The notes under the pieces were generated by a model. It saw only the letters and a program-made list of their open reading frames with translations, made no database searches and was not told the origin of the DNA. Shown here in pieces: positions 40,921 to 46,733 of a stretch of DNA of 46,733 nt (positions are counted from its first letter, which is position 1; each line of letters opens with the position of its first letter). The stretch spans positions 1 to 46,733 of the forward strand of contig DASWKF010000060.1 in NCBI GenBank assembly GCA_036396795.1, in the 5' to 3' direction. The position numbers and the translations under genes are program-made. The stretch comes from JAHEEM01 sp036396795 (GTDB taxonomy: Bacteria > Pseudomonadota > Gammaproteobacteria > Steroidobacterales > Rariloculaceae).

Positions 40921-41866
40921 GAAGGTCGGCGGACGCCGAAACTTTGGCTACGGAAAGCGGCTCTGGTGGGCCGGCAAGAATTCGCTGCGAGATCGATACG
41001 GCGATGGCTGCTATGGATCTCGTGCGGCGCATGAGGCGCGCTGGCGTCAGTTCGCGGAGTACGCGAAGTGCCGGGACGTGAAGGATGCGCGCGACGTCAC
41101 CCGGGAGCTGATCGTGGAATACGGAGAAGCGTTGAGTGCCAAGGTGGGGCTCGGCGAGCTCTCAGTTCGCTATGCGCAGAATCTGCTCTCGACCGTAAAC
41201 GTTGTGATGGAGACGATGCGCGGCGACCGCTGCGTCCGGGTCACGCCAGCGGCGCTGGTCGGCAAACGACGGAACGTCCGCTCCGAGGCACCCGAGGGAC
41301 TCGATCGGTCTGTCGTGGATCGCGCGATCCTGGCGCTGAACGACCAGGGCGAAAATCGAGCTGCACTGGTCGCGGCGCTCGCGCGCTATTTCGGGCTTCG
41401 GTTTCGCGAGGCTTGCATGCTCGACAGCCGACGAGCTCTCCGGGATGCGATCGAGCGTGGCGAGATCAACGTGACGGCTGGGACGAAGGGCGGTCGGGGG
41501 AAGAAGGTGGATCGGTGGGTGCCTGTTTCCGATCGCGCCGTCGAGACGCTGAAGCAGGCGGCTCATGTGCAGGGGGCCGACGCCAACTTGATACCGGCCA
41601 GCCAGAGCTATCGGCAATGGCGCGAGCACGCGTACCACGTTTGGCAGCGAGCAGCGTCGCAGCAGGGGCTTCGAGGGTTTCACGATCTGCGCGCCGCGTA
41701 TGCTTGCGAGCGGTATTCCGACATCACTGGATGCGCAGCGCCGGTTGTCGGCGGGCACCGGAGCGCGAGCAAGGAGGACGACGCGGGCGCGCGACAGATG
41801 ATCGCGCACGAGCTCGGGCACGGTCGCGCCGACGTCGTGGCCGCCTATGTGGGGTCGGCACGGTAA
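40919..41866 (+). CDS. Tyrosine recombinase / integrase (Integrase_1 type)
   Basis: A 315-residue site-specific recombinase. The N-terminal SAM-like DNA-binding part (about 30-110) precedes the catalytic domain. The catalytic residues can be placed as Arg161 (GLRFREA), Lys190 (AGTKGGRGKK), His255 and Arg258 (HDLRAAYACERY), His301 (HELGH) and Tyr310 (VVAAYVG). All are present, so the enzyme could be active. Such integrases are found in integrative elements of Pseudomonadota. ATG 40919 fits the family start. The stop shares one base with the ATG of a second gene (TAATG), itself frameshifted. It is the likely mover of the defence island. Confidence 0.85.
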   Translation: MKVGGRRNFGYGKRLWWAGKNSLRDRYGDGCYGSRAAHEARWRQFAEYAKCRDVKDARDVTRELIVEYGEALSAKVGLGELSVRYAQNLLSTVNVVMETMRGDRCVRVTPAALVGKRRNVRSEAPEGLDRSVVDRAILALNDQGENRAALVAALARYFGLRFREACMLDSRRALRDAIERGEINVTAGTKGGRGKKVDRWVPVSDRAVETLKQAAHVQGADANLIPASQSYRQWREHAYHVWQRAASQQGLRGFHDLRAAYACERYSDITGCAAPVVGGHRSASKEDDAGARQMIAHELGHGRADVVAAYVGSAR

Positions 41867-42241
41867 TGGCGCGGCCGCCGAATCAGCAGGTGGCAGCCAA
41901 GAAGGCCCGTGAGCTTCTCTCGCGGCGCATGCCGGGTCTCGATCCGACGACGGTCCGGCGAGCATGTCATTCGCGCCGAGCGGGCGGCTGCAGTGATATG
42001 GCGCCGTTGGCAGGTCGGGCCGTGGCAATGGCAGGTCAAGCACCTTCGCTGGTATCTCGAGCATCGGACGGACGGGATGAAAGCCAGTACGCGGTATCGG
42101 CACTGGTTGACGATTCGGGCGCTGGTCTATGCGCTCGGGCGTAGCGATGACTGGGAGCCGCGGCTCAAAGGGCCTTGGTTGAGGCCGACTGGGGATAGGA
42201 GCGATCTGAAGGTTGGGAGGCCGCCGAGCTTGCCGGGATAG
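41866..42241 (+). pseudogene. Integrase-associated small gene with a frameshift
   Basis: ATG 41866 overlaps the integrase stop. The first 33 codons (ARPPNQQVAAKKARELLSRR, ending TTVRRA) run in one frame. The natural continuation (GEHVIRAERAAAVIWRRWQV, then WQWQVKHLRWYLEHRTDGMK) is in another frame from about 41960. It then stays open to 42241. Each half makes sense only when joined, so a one-base change near 41957-41965 broke a gene of about 124 residues. The middle resembles the SAM-like DNA-binding part of integrases (AKHLRWYLE and YRHWLTIRALVYALG). It may have served as a partner of the recombinase. Confidence 0.6.
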
Positions 42242-42360
42242 CGGACGGCGGCGCCTTCCTCGAGACGTGCCCGCAACCTTGTCAGAACGTTGAAGCGACG
42301 AGCGGACGCTCCGATAATCCGGATCAACCATCCCCGGATCGACCTACGGGTTATCCGGCC

Positions 42361-42387
42361 CCCTCTGGGCTACGGCCCAGGGGTTTC
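42361..42387. terminator. Rho-independent terminator between convergent units
   Basis: CCC-T-CTGGGC, loop TACG, GCCCAG-GGG, then TTTCT. The nine-base-pair stem with one bulge and a short T run on the plus strand fits the end of the integrase transcript. It lies between convergent genes (stops at 42241 and 42457) and may also slow the minus-strand transcript. The rest of the 215-base gap shows no gene; it carries two CCGGATC repeats at about 42320-42340. Confidence 0.55.
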
Positions 42388-42456
42388 TAACATTGAATTG
42401 AACAGCAACACGCCGGGGGGTTAGCGATTCCGCCGAATATCGTCTACGCCCACAAT

Positions 42457-42921
42457 CTACTTGCGCCTCGGCTTCCCGAAGCTCTCGTAAAGCGAGACGC
42501 TCACTCCCTTGGTGATCTTGCCGATGAAGGGCGGCTCGAATTCTTCCACGAGGCGCCGAATCTTCGGCAAGGCTTTCGCCAGCAGCTCGCCGATCTCGCG
42601 TCCGGTCAGTCCCCGCGCGGTCAAGACGAATTGTCGGACCCTCGCGGACTCGACCGCGGCCTTCTCGTTAGCGCGATACCGAATACGCGCGTCTGGCGTG
42701 ATCACGACCCAACCGCGCTGGCCCGCGAAGCGCAGCCAGGCTTCATCTGGCGTTCTCTGGTCGGGGAAGTGATCGTCGTGGATCTCCACGCGAGCGCCTT
42801 CTCGGCGCAGCCGTTCGGCGACGACCGTCCTGCCAAGATTCCTGTCAAGGAAAATGACGAGCTCAGGCCGCTTCGAGTTCGCAGCGGATCGCTTCTTCGA
42901 CTTCTTCCGCCGGCCGGCCAT
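42457..42921 (-). CDS. PIN-like toxin of a DUF433-type toxin-antitoxin pair
   Basis: A 154-residue PIN-like (DUF5615-type) nuclease. Acidic residues expected at the metal site are Asp26 (VIFLDRNLG), Asp49/Asp50 (EIHDDHFP), Asp59/Glu60 (RTPDEAWL) and Asp77 (VITPDARIRYR). The very basic N-terminus (AGRRKKSKKRSAANSKRP) precedes the fold. Its ATG lies 59 bases inside the end of the DUF433 gene, a deep overlap that couples toxin synthesis to antitoxin translation. RNA cleavage is the known activity of PIN toxins; the target is unknown. Confidence 0.78.
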   Translation of the reverse strand: MAGRRKKSKKRSAANSKRPELVIFLDRNLGRTVVAERLRREGARVEIHDDHFPDQRTPDEAWLRFAGQRGWVVITPDARIRYRANEKAAVESARVRQFVLTARGLTGREIGELLAKALPKIRRLVEEFEPPFIGKITKGVSVSLYESFGKPRRK

Positions 42922-43522
42922 AGTCTTCTGCCAGCTCCTGGATAGACTCGCCCGCCTTGTAACGGTCGGCGATCACTTCAGTCGCCAGTCCCGTGCCCGC
43001 GATCACCGGCCGCCCGAACGACAGCTCAGGATCGATGACCACCAGGGCAGGCGCCGTTCGCCAGTCGCTTCGCGTGTAGGGATAGAGCTTGATCGGAATG
43101 CCGCTGGTATCGCGTTCGATTCTCTTCAGCGACGACTCGATGACCTCGCGCATCACGGCCTGACCCTCCTGACTGGCATTGATCAACTGTCCATACCGTT
43201 CGACGAACAGGCTCACGCCGTCAGTCGCGAACTCGTAGGCAATCAGGGGATTCTTGACTCGGAACTTGCGCGTCAGAAAGTCGAGGGCCGATCTGACCTT
43301 CGGCAAAGTAATCTCGAACTCCCGCCGCATCGCGGCCAGAACGTGAAGCTCGACGAGATTGCGGAACGAAAGAATGAGCGGGTGGTGTTGTGCGGGATCG
43401 ATAAGCGGCTTCGATTCACTCGCACGACCCATGGCCCAGTAGCGCAGCGTCGACTTGGGGACAGTTAAATAGTGTGCGGTCTCGGACAATGCATAGGCCG
43501 GCAGTTCTCGCCTATCAGCCAT
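42863..43522 (-). CDS. MerR-like HTH / DUF433 antitoxin
   Basis: A 219-residue antitoxin. The N-terminus is a MerR-like helix-turn-helix (AYALSETAHYLTVPKSTLRYWAMG). The middle (LVELHVLAAMRREFEITLPKVRSAL) is helical. The C-terminus is DUF433 (IDPELSFGRPVIAGTGLATEVIADRYKAGESIQELAEDYG). DUF433 proteins pair with PIN-like toxins, matching the downstream gene. ATG 43522 begins the HTH directly; the frame to 43540 is open but not needed. The palindromic repeat at 43598-43645, 76 bases upstream, could be its operator. Confidence 0.8.
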   Translation of the reverse strand: MADRRELPAYALSETAHYLTVPKSTLRYWAMGRASESKPLIDPAQHHPLILSFRNLVELHVLAAMRREFEITLPKVRSALDFLTRKFRVKNPLIAYEFATDGVSLFVERYGQLINASQEGQAVMREVIESSLKRIERDTSGIPIKLYPYTRSDWRTAPALVVIDPELSFGRPVIAGTGLATEVIADRYKAGESIQELAEDYGRPAEEVEEAIRCELEAA

Positions 43523-43597
43523 TTTCGATCGCCTGGTCACGAACTTTGATCAGCCCTTGGGAGGTGGGGACATGATACGCGATAAGCATCAAAGTGG

Positions 43598-43645
43598 CTC
43601 CGTGCCCTCGCCCAATATCGCGATATAGCGATCGCTGGAAGGAGT
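43598..43645. repeat. Palindromic repeat, copy 2 (upstream of the TA pair)
   Basis: A partner of the repeat at 38973-39019 in the same orientation, with core ATCGC-GATATA-GCGAT followed by CGCTGGAAGGAG. It lies in the 234-base gap between the AbiEii-like gene and the DUF433 antitoxin, where no convincing gene is seen. It might be an operator, a recombination site or a short mobile palindrome. Confidence 0.5.
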
Positions 43646-43756
43646 GGCTGGCGCGACCGGCGGCCGTCGAACGGCCCAATTGCCGTGCAATCGTGGAGCC
43701 ACGCTCCAGAATTGCACGGAGGCAACAAGATTTGGTGGCCAGTGGCAAGGAGGTCG

Positions 43757-44599
43757 CTAGATTGCGGCCTCGGCAAGTACGCCGTCTCGAAACGAGCGAA
43801 GCAAACGAAGCGCCGCAGCCGGTTCGATACCGCACTCGCCGACAAGATGAAGCTGGCCGTTTGCATCCGTCTCGGCCTGCAGAACCTCTCTTACGACCTC
43901 GAGCAATCGCGCCGGATTAGAACTCGATCTCGCAATGCTGGCAGCAGCATCTGACCCGGCTAACCATGCCGCAGCAACCTCGAAATCGAAGTCATCCATG
44001 TCCAGCAAGTGAGTGGCGTCAACGTATAGGCGGTCCGTGTTCTTCCCGTGCAGGTAGTTCCTGAGGATCAGCATCAAATCGCTCGCATCCTTGCGAGGTT
44101 GCAGCAGGTGACGATCCGTCCATGCAACCACTTTCATCACCGCGAGCATGGGCAAAGACACGGTGGATATCCGCTGACCTTCAGGCAGGATTATCTCCAG
44201 CGCAGTCGCACGTGCGTCCTGATATCCGAGCACGCTCATAACGGTCTCGCTGGCTGGCCACAGGATTCTGCCCTCGGCATCTTCAACCCCACCGAAGGGA
44301 ATCAGATCGATCGAAAGCGTCCCCTGATGCAACAGCTTGTGCTCATGGCGTGTCTCACCGAACGACTCTGAGCTCAACAACGCATCGCGGAATGCGGCGA
44401 ACTCGTCCCAGTTCGCGATAGCGAACGCAAGATCGATGTCCGTTGTCGCTCTGTGTATCTGCACGCCGCCCCCGTATTGAAGCAGCAGGTCGCGTGCCAT
44501 TGCGCCGACCATCAGCGGATCATGATTGGGTGCGACTGAGCGGATATCGCCTATCAGCTCGGACAACCAGCGCAGATCGGCGTTGTCAGACAGGTCCAT
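43757..44599 (-). CDS. AbiEii-like nucleotidyltransferase toxin
   Basis: A 280-residue protein of the nucleotidyltransferase AbiEii/AbiGii toxin group. The catalytic core is VGAMARDLLLQYGG followed by RATTDIDLAFAI (Asp54, Asp56), with SIDLIPFGGVED as the third acidic strand. AbiEii-type toxins transfer nucleotides to tRNA or other targets and stop growth upon phage infection. ATG 44599 overlaps the AbiEi gene by 14 bases and gives the family start; the frame upstream of it shadows that gene. It is the second gene of the AbiE operon, with the antitoxin first, as usual. Confidence 0.8.
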   Translation of the reverse strand: MDLSDNADLRWLSELIGDIRSVAPNHDPLMVGAMARDLLLQYGGGVQIHRATTDIDLAFAIANWDEFAAFRDALLSSESFGETRHEHKLLHQGTLSIDLIPFGGVEDAEGRILWPASETVMSVLGYQDARATALEIILPEGQRISTVSLPMLAVMKVVAWTDRHLLQPRKDASDLMLILRNYLHGKNTDRLYVDATHLLDMDDFDFEVAAAWLAGSDAAASIARSSSNPARLLEVVREVLQAETDANGQLHLVGECGIEPAAALRLLRSFRDGVLAEAAI

Positions 44600-45590
44600 C
44601 GACGATTCGTTTGTGGATGAGATCGGCTGCTTCGAGGCAACGGGCATCGCCGGTCATCACCAGATCAGCGTAGATGAGAGGCAGCGGAACCGTTTTTTCG
44701 TCGGGCTCTTCGAACGCCCAGAATCGCTCGACGAGCTCGACCGGCCCAGCGGGATCCGCCTTGAGCTGGAATTCCATGAGTAGCCGGGGGTCGGCTTTTT
44801 TTGTGTAGAGCGTGAGGGTCTCGGGCCGCAGGTGCCCCGTCAGTTTTGCGGCCGCCGCTTCACCGCCGAGCTGGGCGCCGTACCTTTTGGCATCGAGCCG
44901 CTTCCACCATCCTGCCACATCCGCTCGGTAGCGTTGCAGCACGAGCTTGGGCCGCAATGTGCGGGCGTAGGCCTCGGTCCACTGCTGCAATAGCCGGTCG
45001 CGTTGGAGGAGCCGTCGCTTCTCATCGAGGTCCGCGACGAAGCCGAGTTTCTGGAGGTCGGTCATCACCCAACCGACGGTGCCGTGAGCGACGCCCGCTT
45101 CGGCGGCGATTTCCCTATACGGGCGATCGACCCATTCAGGGTGGCAGAGCAGAGCGAACAGGACTTTCAGTCCGCCCGGCCGAAACGCCCGGCCGGTAGT
45201 CGTGGTCGTGGCGGGCTGCTCGATCGGCCGCTCCCCTTTCACCCAGACGTAGATCGGCGGCTGGTCGAGAAACGCATTACCCGCGGCATCGAGGAACGCG
45301 ATTCCGTGGGCTTTCAGCTTCTCGGCCATGGGCGGGGTCACGTAGTCGGCAATCAGGATGCCGGGCTCGTCGTAGCGTTCGATCTGATGTAGAGCGGCTC
45401 CGAGGGTGGCGGGTCTGAGCCCGCGCTTGACCTCTGCGAGATACTTTTTCGCCTGGCGACCACGGCCGATCTGAATGACCGCATCGGCGTCAAACTGGGT
45501 GTCGAGGACGCGCTCGAGCGTTGCCGGAACGCCGAGCTTCTCGGCCACGGTAAGGGCTGCGTTCAACAGGTTTTCAGTGCGTCTGTCCAT
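44586..45590 (-). CDS. AbiEi-family antitoxin, type IV toxin-antitoxin system
   Basis: A 334-residue AbiEi-type antitoxin and autorepressor. The N-terminal part (about 1-125) resembles a restriction-endonuclease-like fold with QIGRGRQAKKYLAEVKRG and YVTPPMAEKLKAHGIAFLDAAGNAFL. The middle has a winged-helix DNA-binding part (YREIAAEAGVAHGTVGWVMTDLQKLGFV), and the C-terminus is an AbiEi_1-type domain. It neutralises the AbiEii toxin without direct contact and represses its own operon. The ATG at 45590 has no ribosome site, and the predicted transcript start is only a few bases upstream, suggesting a leaderless mRNA. Confidence 0.83.
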   Translation of the reverse strand: MDRRTENLLNAALTVAEKLGVPATLERVLDTQFDADAVIQIGRGRQAKKYLAEVKRGLRPATLGAALHQIERYDEPGILIADYVTPPMAEKLKAHGIAFLDAAGNAFLDQPPIYVWVKGERPIEQPATTTTTGRAFRPGGLKVLFALLCHPEWVDRPYREIAAEAGVAHGTVGWVMTDLQKLGFVADLDEKRRLLQRDRLLQQWTEAYARTLRPKLVLQRYRADVAGWWKRLDAKRYGAQLGGEAAAAKLTGHLRPETLTLYTKKADPRLLMEFQLKADPAGPVELVERFWAFEEPDEKTVPLPLIYADLVMTGDARCLEAADLIHKRIVDGPV

Positions 45591-45598
45591 TTTAATGC

Positions 45599-45627
45599 AT
45601 TGTCCACGTTACGTGGACACAGGTCAA
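45599..45627 (-). promoter_or_regulatory. abiE promoter with palindromic operator
   Basis: On the minus strand the -35 TTGACC (45627-45622) and the -10 GACAAT (45604-45599) are 17 bases apart. TGTCCACGT-A-ACGTGGACA (45619-45601) is a perfect 9-bp inverted repeat sitting across the spacer and -10. More TGGACA/TGTCCA half sites occur at 45631 and over the start codon (45584-45590). This is the layout of an autorepressor operator. Confidence 0.7.
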
Positions 45628-45640
45628 TAATGGACAGGAC

Positions 45641-45898
45641 TCACTCGAGCGAGGTTGCCGCCCCGATGATCTGGGCCACCTCCGCTGCAGGGTAATAGAC
45701 ACGCCGGCCGATCCGCCGTCCACAGGCCTTGAGCTTCCTGGTCTGAAAGTCGGGCGGGTGGCAGAGACTGTACCTGAGCCCGCCGGGCGTCCTGTTCAGG
45801 AGCTCGGCCAACTGGGTCTGGGAGAGCAACACGCCGTACTTCTGCGTGAGCGTGTCTTCCAGCCGCCTCACCGTCTCGATCCTCTGATCTCTGTTCAC
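45641..45898 (-). CDS. Helix-turn-helix DNA-binding protein
   Basis: An 85-residue protein with HTH pattern VLLSQTQLAELLNRTPGGLRYSL and a basic region (TRKLKACGRRIGRRVYYPAAEVAQII) like those of excisionase or plasmid regulatory proteins. GTG 45898 is chosen because AAGGAG lies 8 bases before it. It is read away from the TOTE-type gene and ends 14 bases before the abiE promoter. It could control the divergent gene or act as a recombination directionality factor. I cannot tell which from sequence. Confidence 0.7.
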   Translation of the reverse strand: MNRDQRIETVRRLEDTLTQKYGVLLSQTQLAELLNRTPGGLRYSLCHPPDFQTRKLKACGRRIGRRVYYPAAEVAQIIGAATSLE

Positions 45899-46213
45899 CT
45901 ATCACACTCCTTGGCGATTCTCGGTGGACGGATCAGAAACAAAACTGGCCTTGCACGTCTACGAGAAACTCAGACAAACGGGATTTCAATTTATCGCTGC
46001 TTTTCCAGACGTGTTTTGCTATACAGAAAAGTTTTTGGCTCCGTGGCCGCCTCGTGTTAGCTGGCATTGGGTAGCGTTTGGAAACAATTGATTAGCCCAG
46101 TCTCCTGACTGACCTCACTGCGCACAGAAATCTTCTCCGAAAGTCGAAGCGGACCCGGCCTATCGCGTGTGCGCAAAGCTGCGCAGAGACTCGGCACTGC
46201 AGCCCACAAGAAC
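45899..46213. other. Intergenic region before the TOTE-type gene (315 bp)
   Basis: No gene is convincing here. A TATACA (46020-46025) resembles a -10 element on the plus strand, but no good -35 pairs with it. The segment is richer in A/T than its neighbours (about 45920-46040), as expected for a divergent promoter region. I see no ribosome site stronger than a weak purine stretch before ATG 46214. Confidence 0.35.
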
Positions 46214-46733
46214 ATGCCTCCGAGCAAGGATAACATCCGCCAAGAGATCGCCCGAGAGGAAGCTCGGCTCGCCGAGCTCGACCGGGCTCGCGAGCAAGCC
46301 TCGGATCGCATTGCAGAGTTGAAGGCGGACCTCCGCTCCACGGGCGCTACGGATGCGTCGCGACGGCGCCAACCGAACGGGGCGCGGGAGCTACCGCAGA
46401 CATCAGCCCAGAAAGTTGGCCTGTTTCAATCCCTGTTTCGCGGCCGACCGGATGTGTTTCCGACGCGGTTCGTGAGCAAGAAGACCGGCAAGCCTGGATA
46501 CTCGCCGGCCTGTGAGAACAAATGGGAGCCCGGGATCTGCGCACTCCGAAGCGGCGGCAAGTGCGGTGACTGCGCGAACCAGGCGTTTGTGCCCGTCGCC
46601 GACAAGGCAGTTCTCGATCACTTGCAGGGCCGTCATGTCATGGGCGTTTACCCACTCCTCACCGACGAGACTTGTTGGTTTCTCGCGGCGGACTTCGACA
46701 AGAGCGCCTGGCAGGATGACGTGGCCGCATTCC
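46214..46733 (+). CDS. TOTE-type archaeo-eukaryotic primase protein, N-terminus only
   Basis: The frame opens at ATG 46214 and is still open at the window edge (173 complete codons). A charged coiled-coil-like segment (about 10-42) is followed by SAQKVGLFQSLFRGRPDVFPTRF, a Cys cluster (C100, C109, C117, C120) and HVMGVYPLLTDETCWFLAADFDKSAWQ. The DFD pair (Asp160, Asp162) is the metal-binding motif of archaeo-eukaryotic primases. This is the N-terminal signature of TOTE conflict-system proteins. These normally continue with primase and helicase/nuclease domains and are predicted anti-phage or anti-plasmid systems. The rest of the gene lies outside the window. Confidence 0.82.
   Translation, partial: MPPSKDNIRQEIAREEARLAELDRAREQASDRIAELKADLRSTGATDASRRRQPNGARELPQTSAQKVGLFQSLFRGRPDVFPTRFVSKKTGKPGYSPACENKWEPGICALRSGGKCGDCANQAFVPVADKAVLDHLQGRHVMGVYPLLTDETCWFLAADFDKSAWQDDVAAF

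Noticed and set aside
45758..46060. 100-codon plus-strand frame
   Set aside because: Overlaps the HTH gene antisense and has no domain; start region is inside that gene.

Overview
The window is GC-rich, densely coded proteobacterial DNA. The TAT-exported copper oxidase, bacterioferritin/Bfd pair, protocatechuate 4,5-cleavage operon and integron cassettes together suggest an environmental, possibly uncultured, gammaproteobacterium. That placement is inference. I saw no rRNA, tRNA or CRISPR array.

Layout. (1) 1-3.1 kb is the distal part of an integron gene-cassette array read left to right. It holds MOSC, zinc-ribbon membrane, cupin, HAD and ABM-monooxygenase cassettes separated by imperfect-palindrome attC sites; the integrase would lie off the left edge. 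An AT-richer DUF4256 gene and a truncated membrane-protein remnant follow. (2) 3.7-9.9 kb is a run of small stand-alone enzymes: a TAT alpha/beta hydrolase, two GNATs, a PH-like membrane protein, VOC and cupin proteins, and a frameshifted GFA gene. It continues with an ArsI/CadI-like lyase next to a SigZ-like sigma factor, both with Cys-Cys tails, and an SRPBCC-ArsR pair. (3) 9.8-20.3 kb is an aromatic-acid catabolic locus. A nine-gene minus-strand operon (ligK-ligU-ligJ-ligI-ligA-ligB-ligC-pobA-aldo/keto reductase) has 1-4 bp overlaps and many GTG/TTG starts. It takes 4-hydroxybenzoate through protocatechuate and 2-pyrone-4,6-dicarboxylate to pyruvate and oxaloacetate. An AAHS-type transporter and a MetE-like methyltransferase on the other strand accompany it.

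(4) 20.4-29.6 kb holds two convergent sets of transglutaminase, circularly permuted ATP-grasp and alpha-E genes, one set with ATP-grasp and alpha-E fused and one with them separate. This looks like a peptide-modification system of unknown product. (5) 29.8-31.7 kb has a TAT-exported SDR oxidoreductase and convergent bfd and bfr iron-storage genes. (6) 31.9-38.9 kb is an envelope cluster: multicopper oxidase, lipoprotein TolC-like protein, small His-rich exported protein and LVIVD beta-propeller in one operon, with a divergent DUF305-LVIVD fusion. Copper or metal handling is the likely theme.

(7) 39.0 kb to the right edge is a mobile defence island. It carries a beta-class DNA methyltransferase followed by a stub resembling a NotI-family restriction enzyme, a tyrosine integrase with a frameshifted partner, a DUF433/PIN-like toxin-antitoxin pair and an AbiEi/AbiEii pair with a clear palindromic operator. 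It ends with a HTH protein and, cut by the window edge, the N-terminus of a TOTE-type primase. Two related 47-bp palindromic repeats (38973-39019 and 43598-43645) flank its left part.
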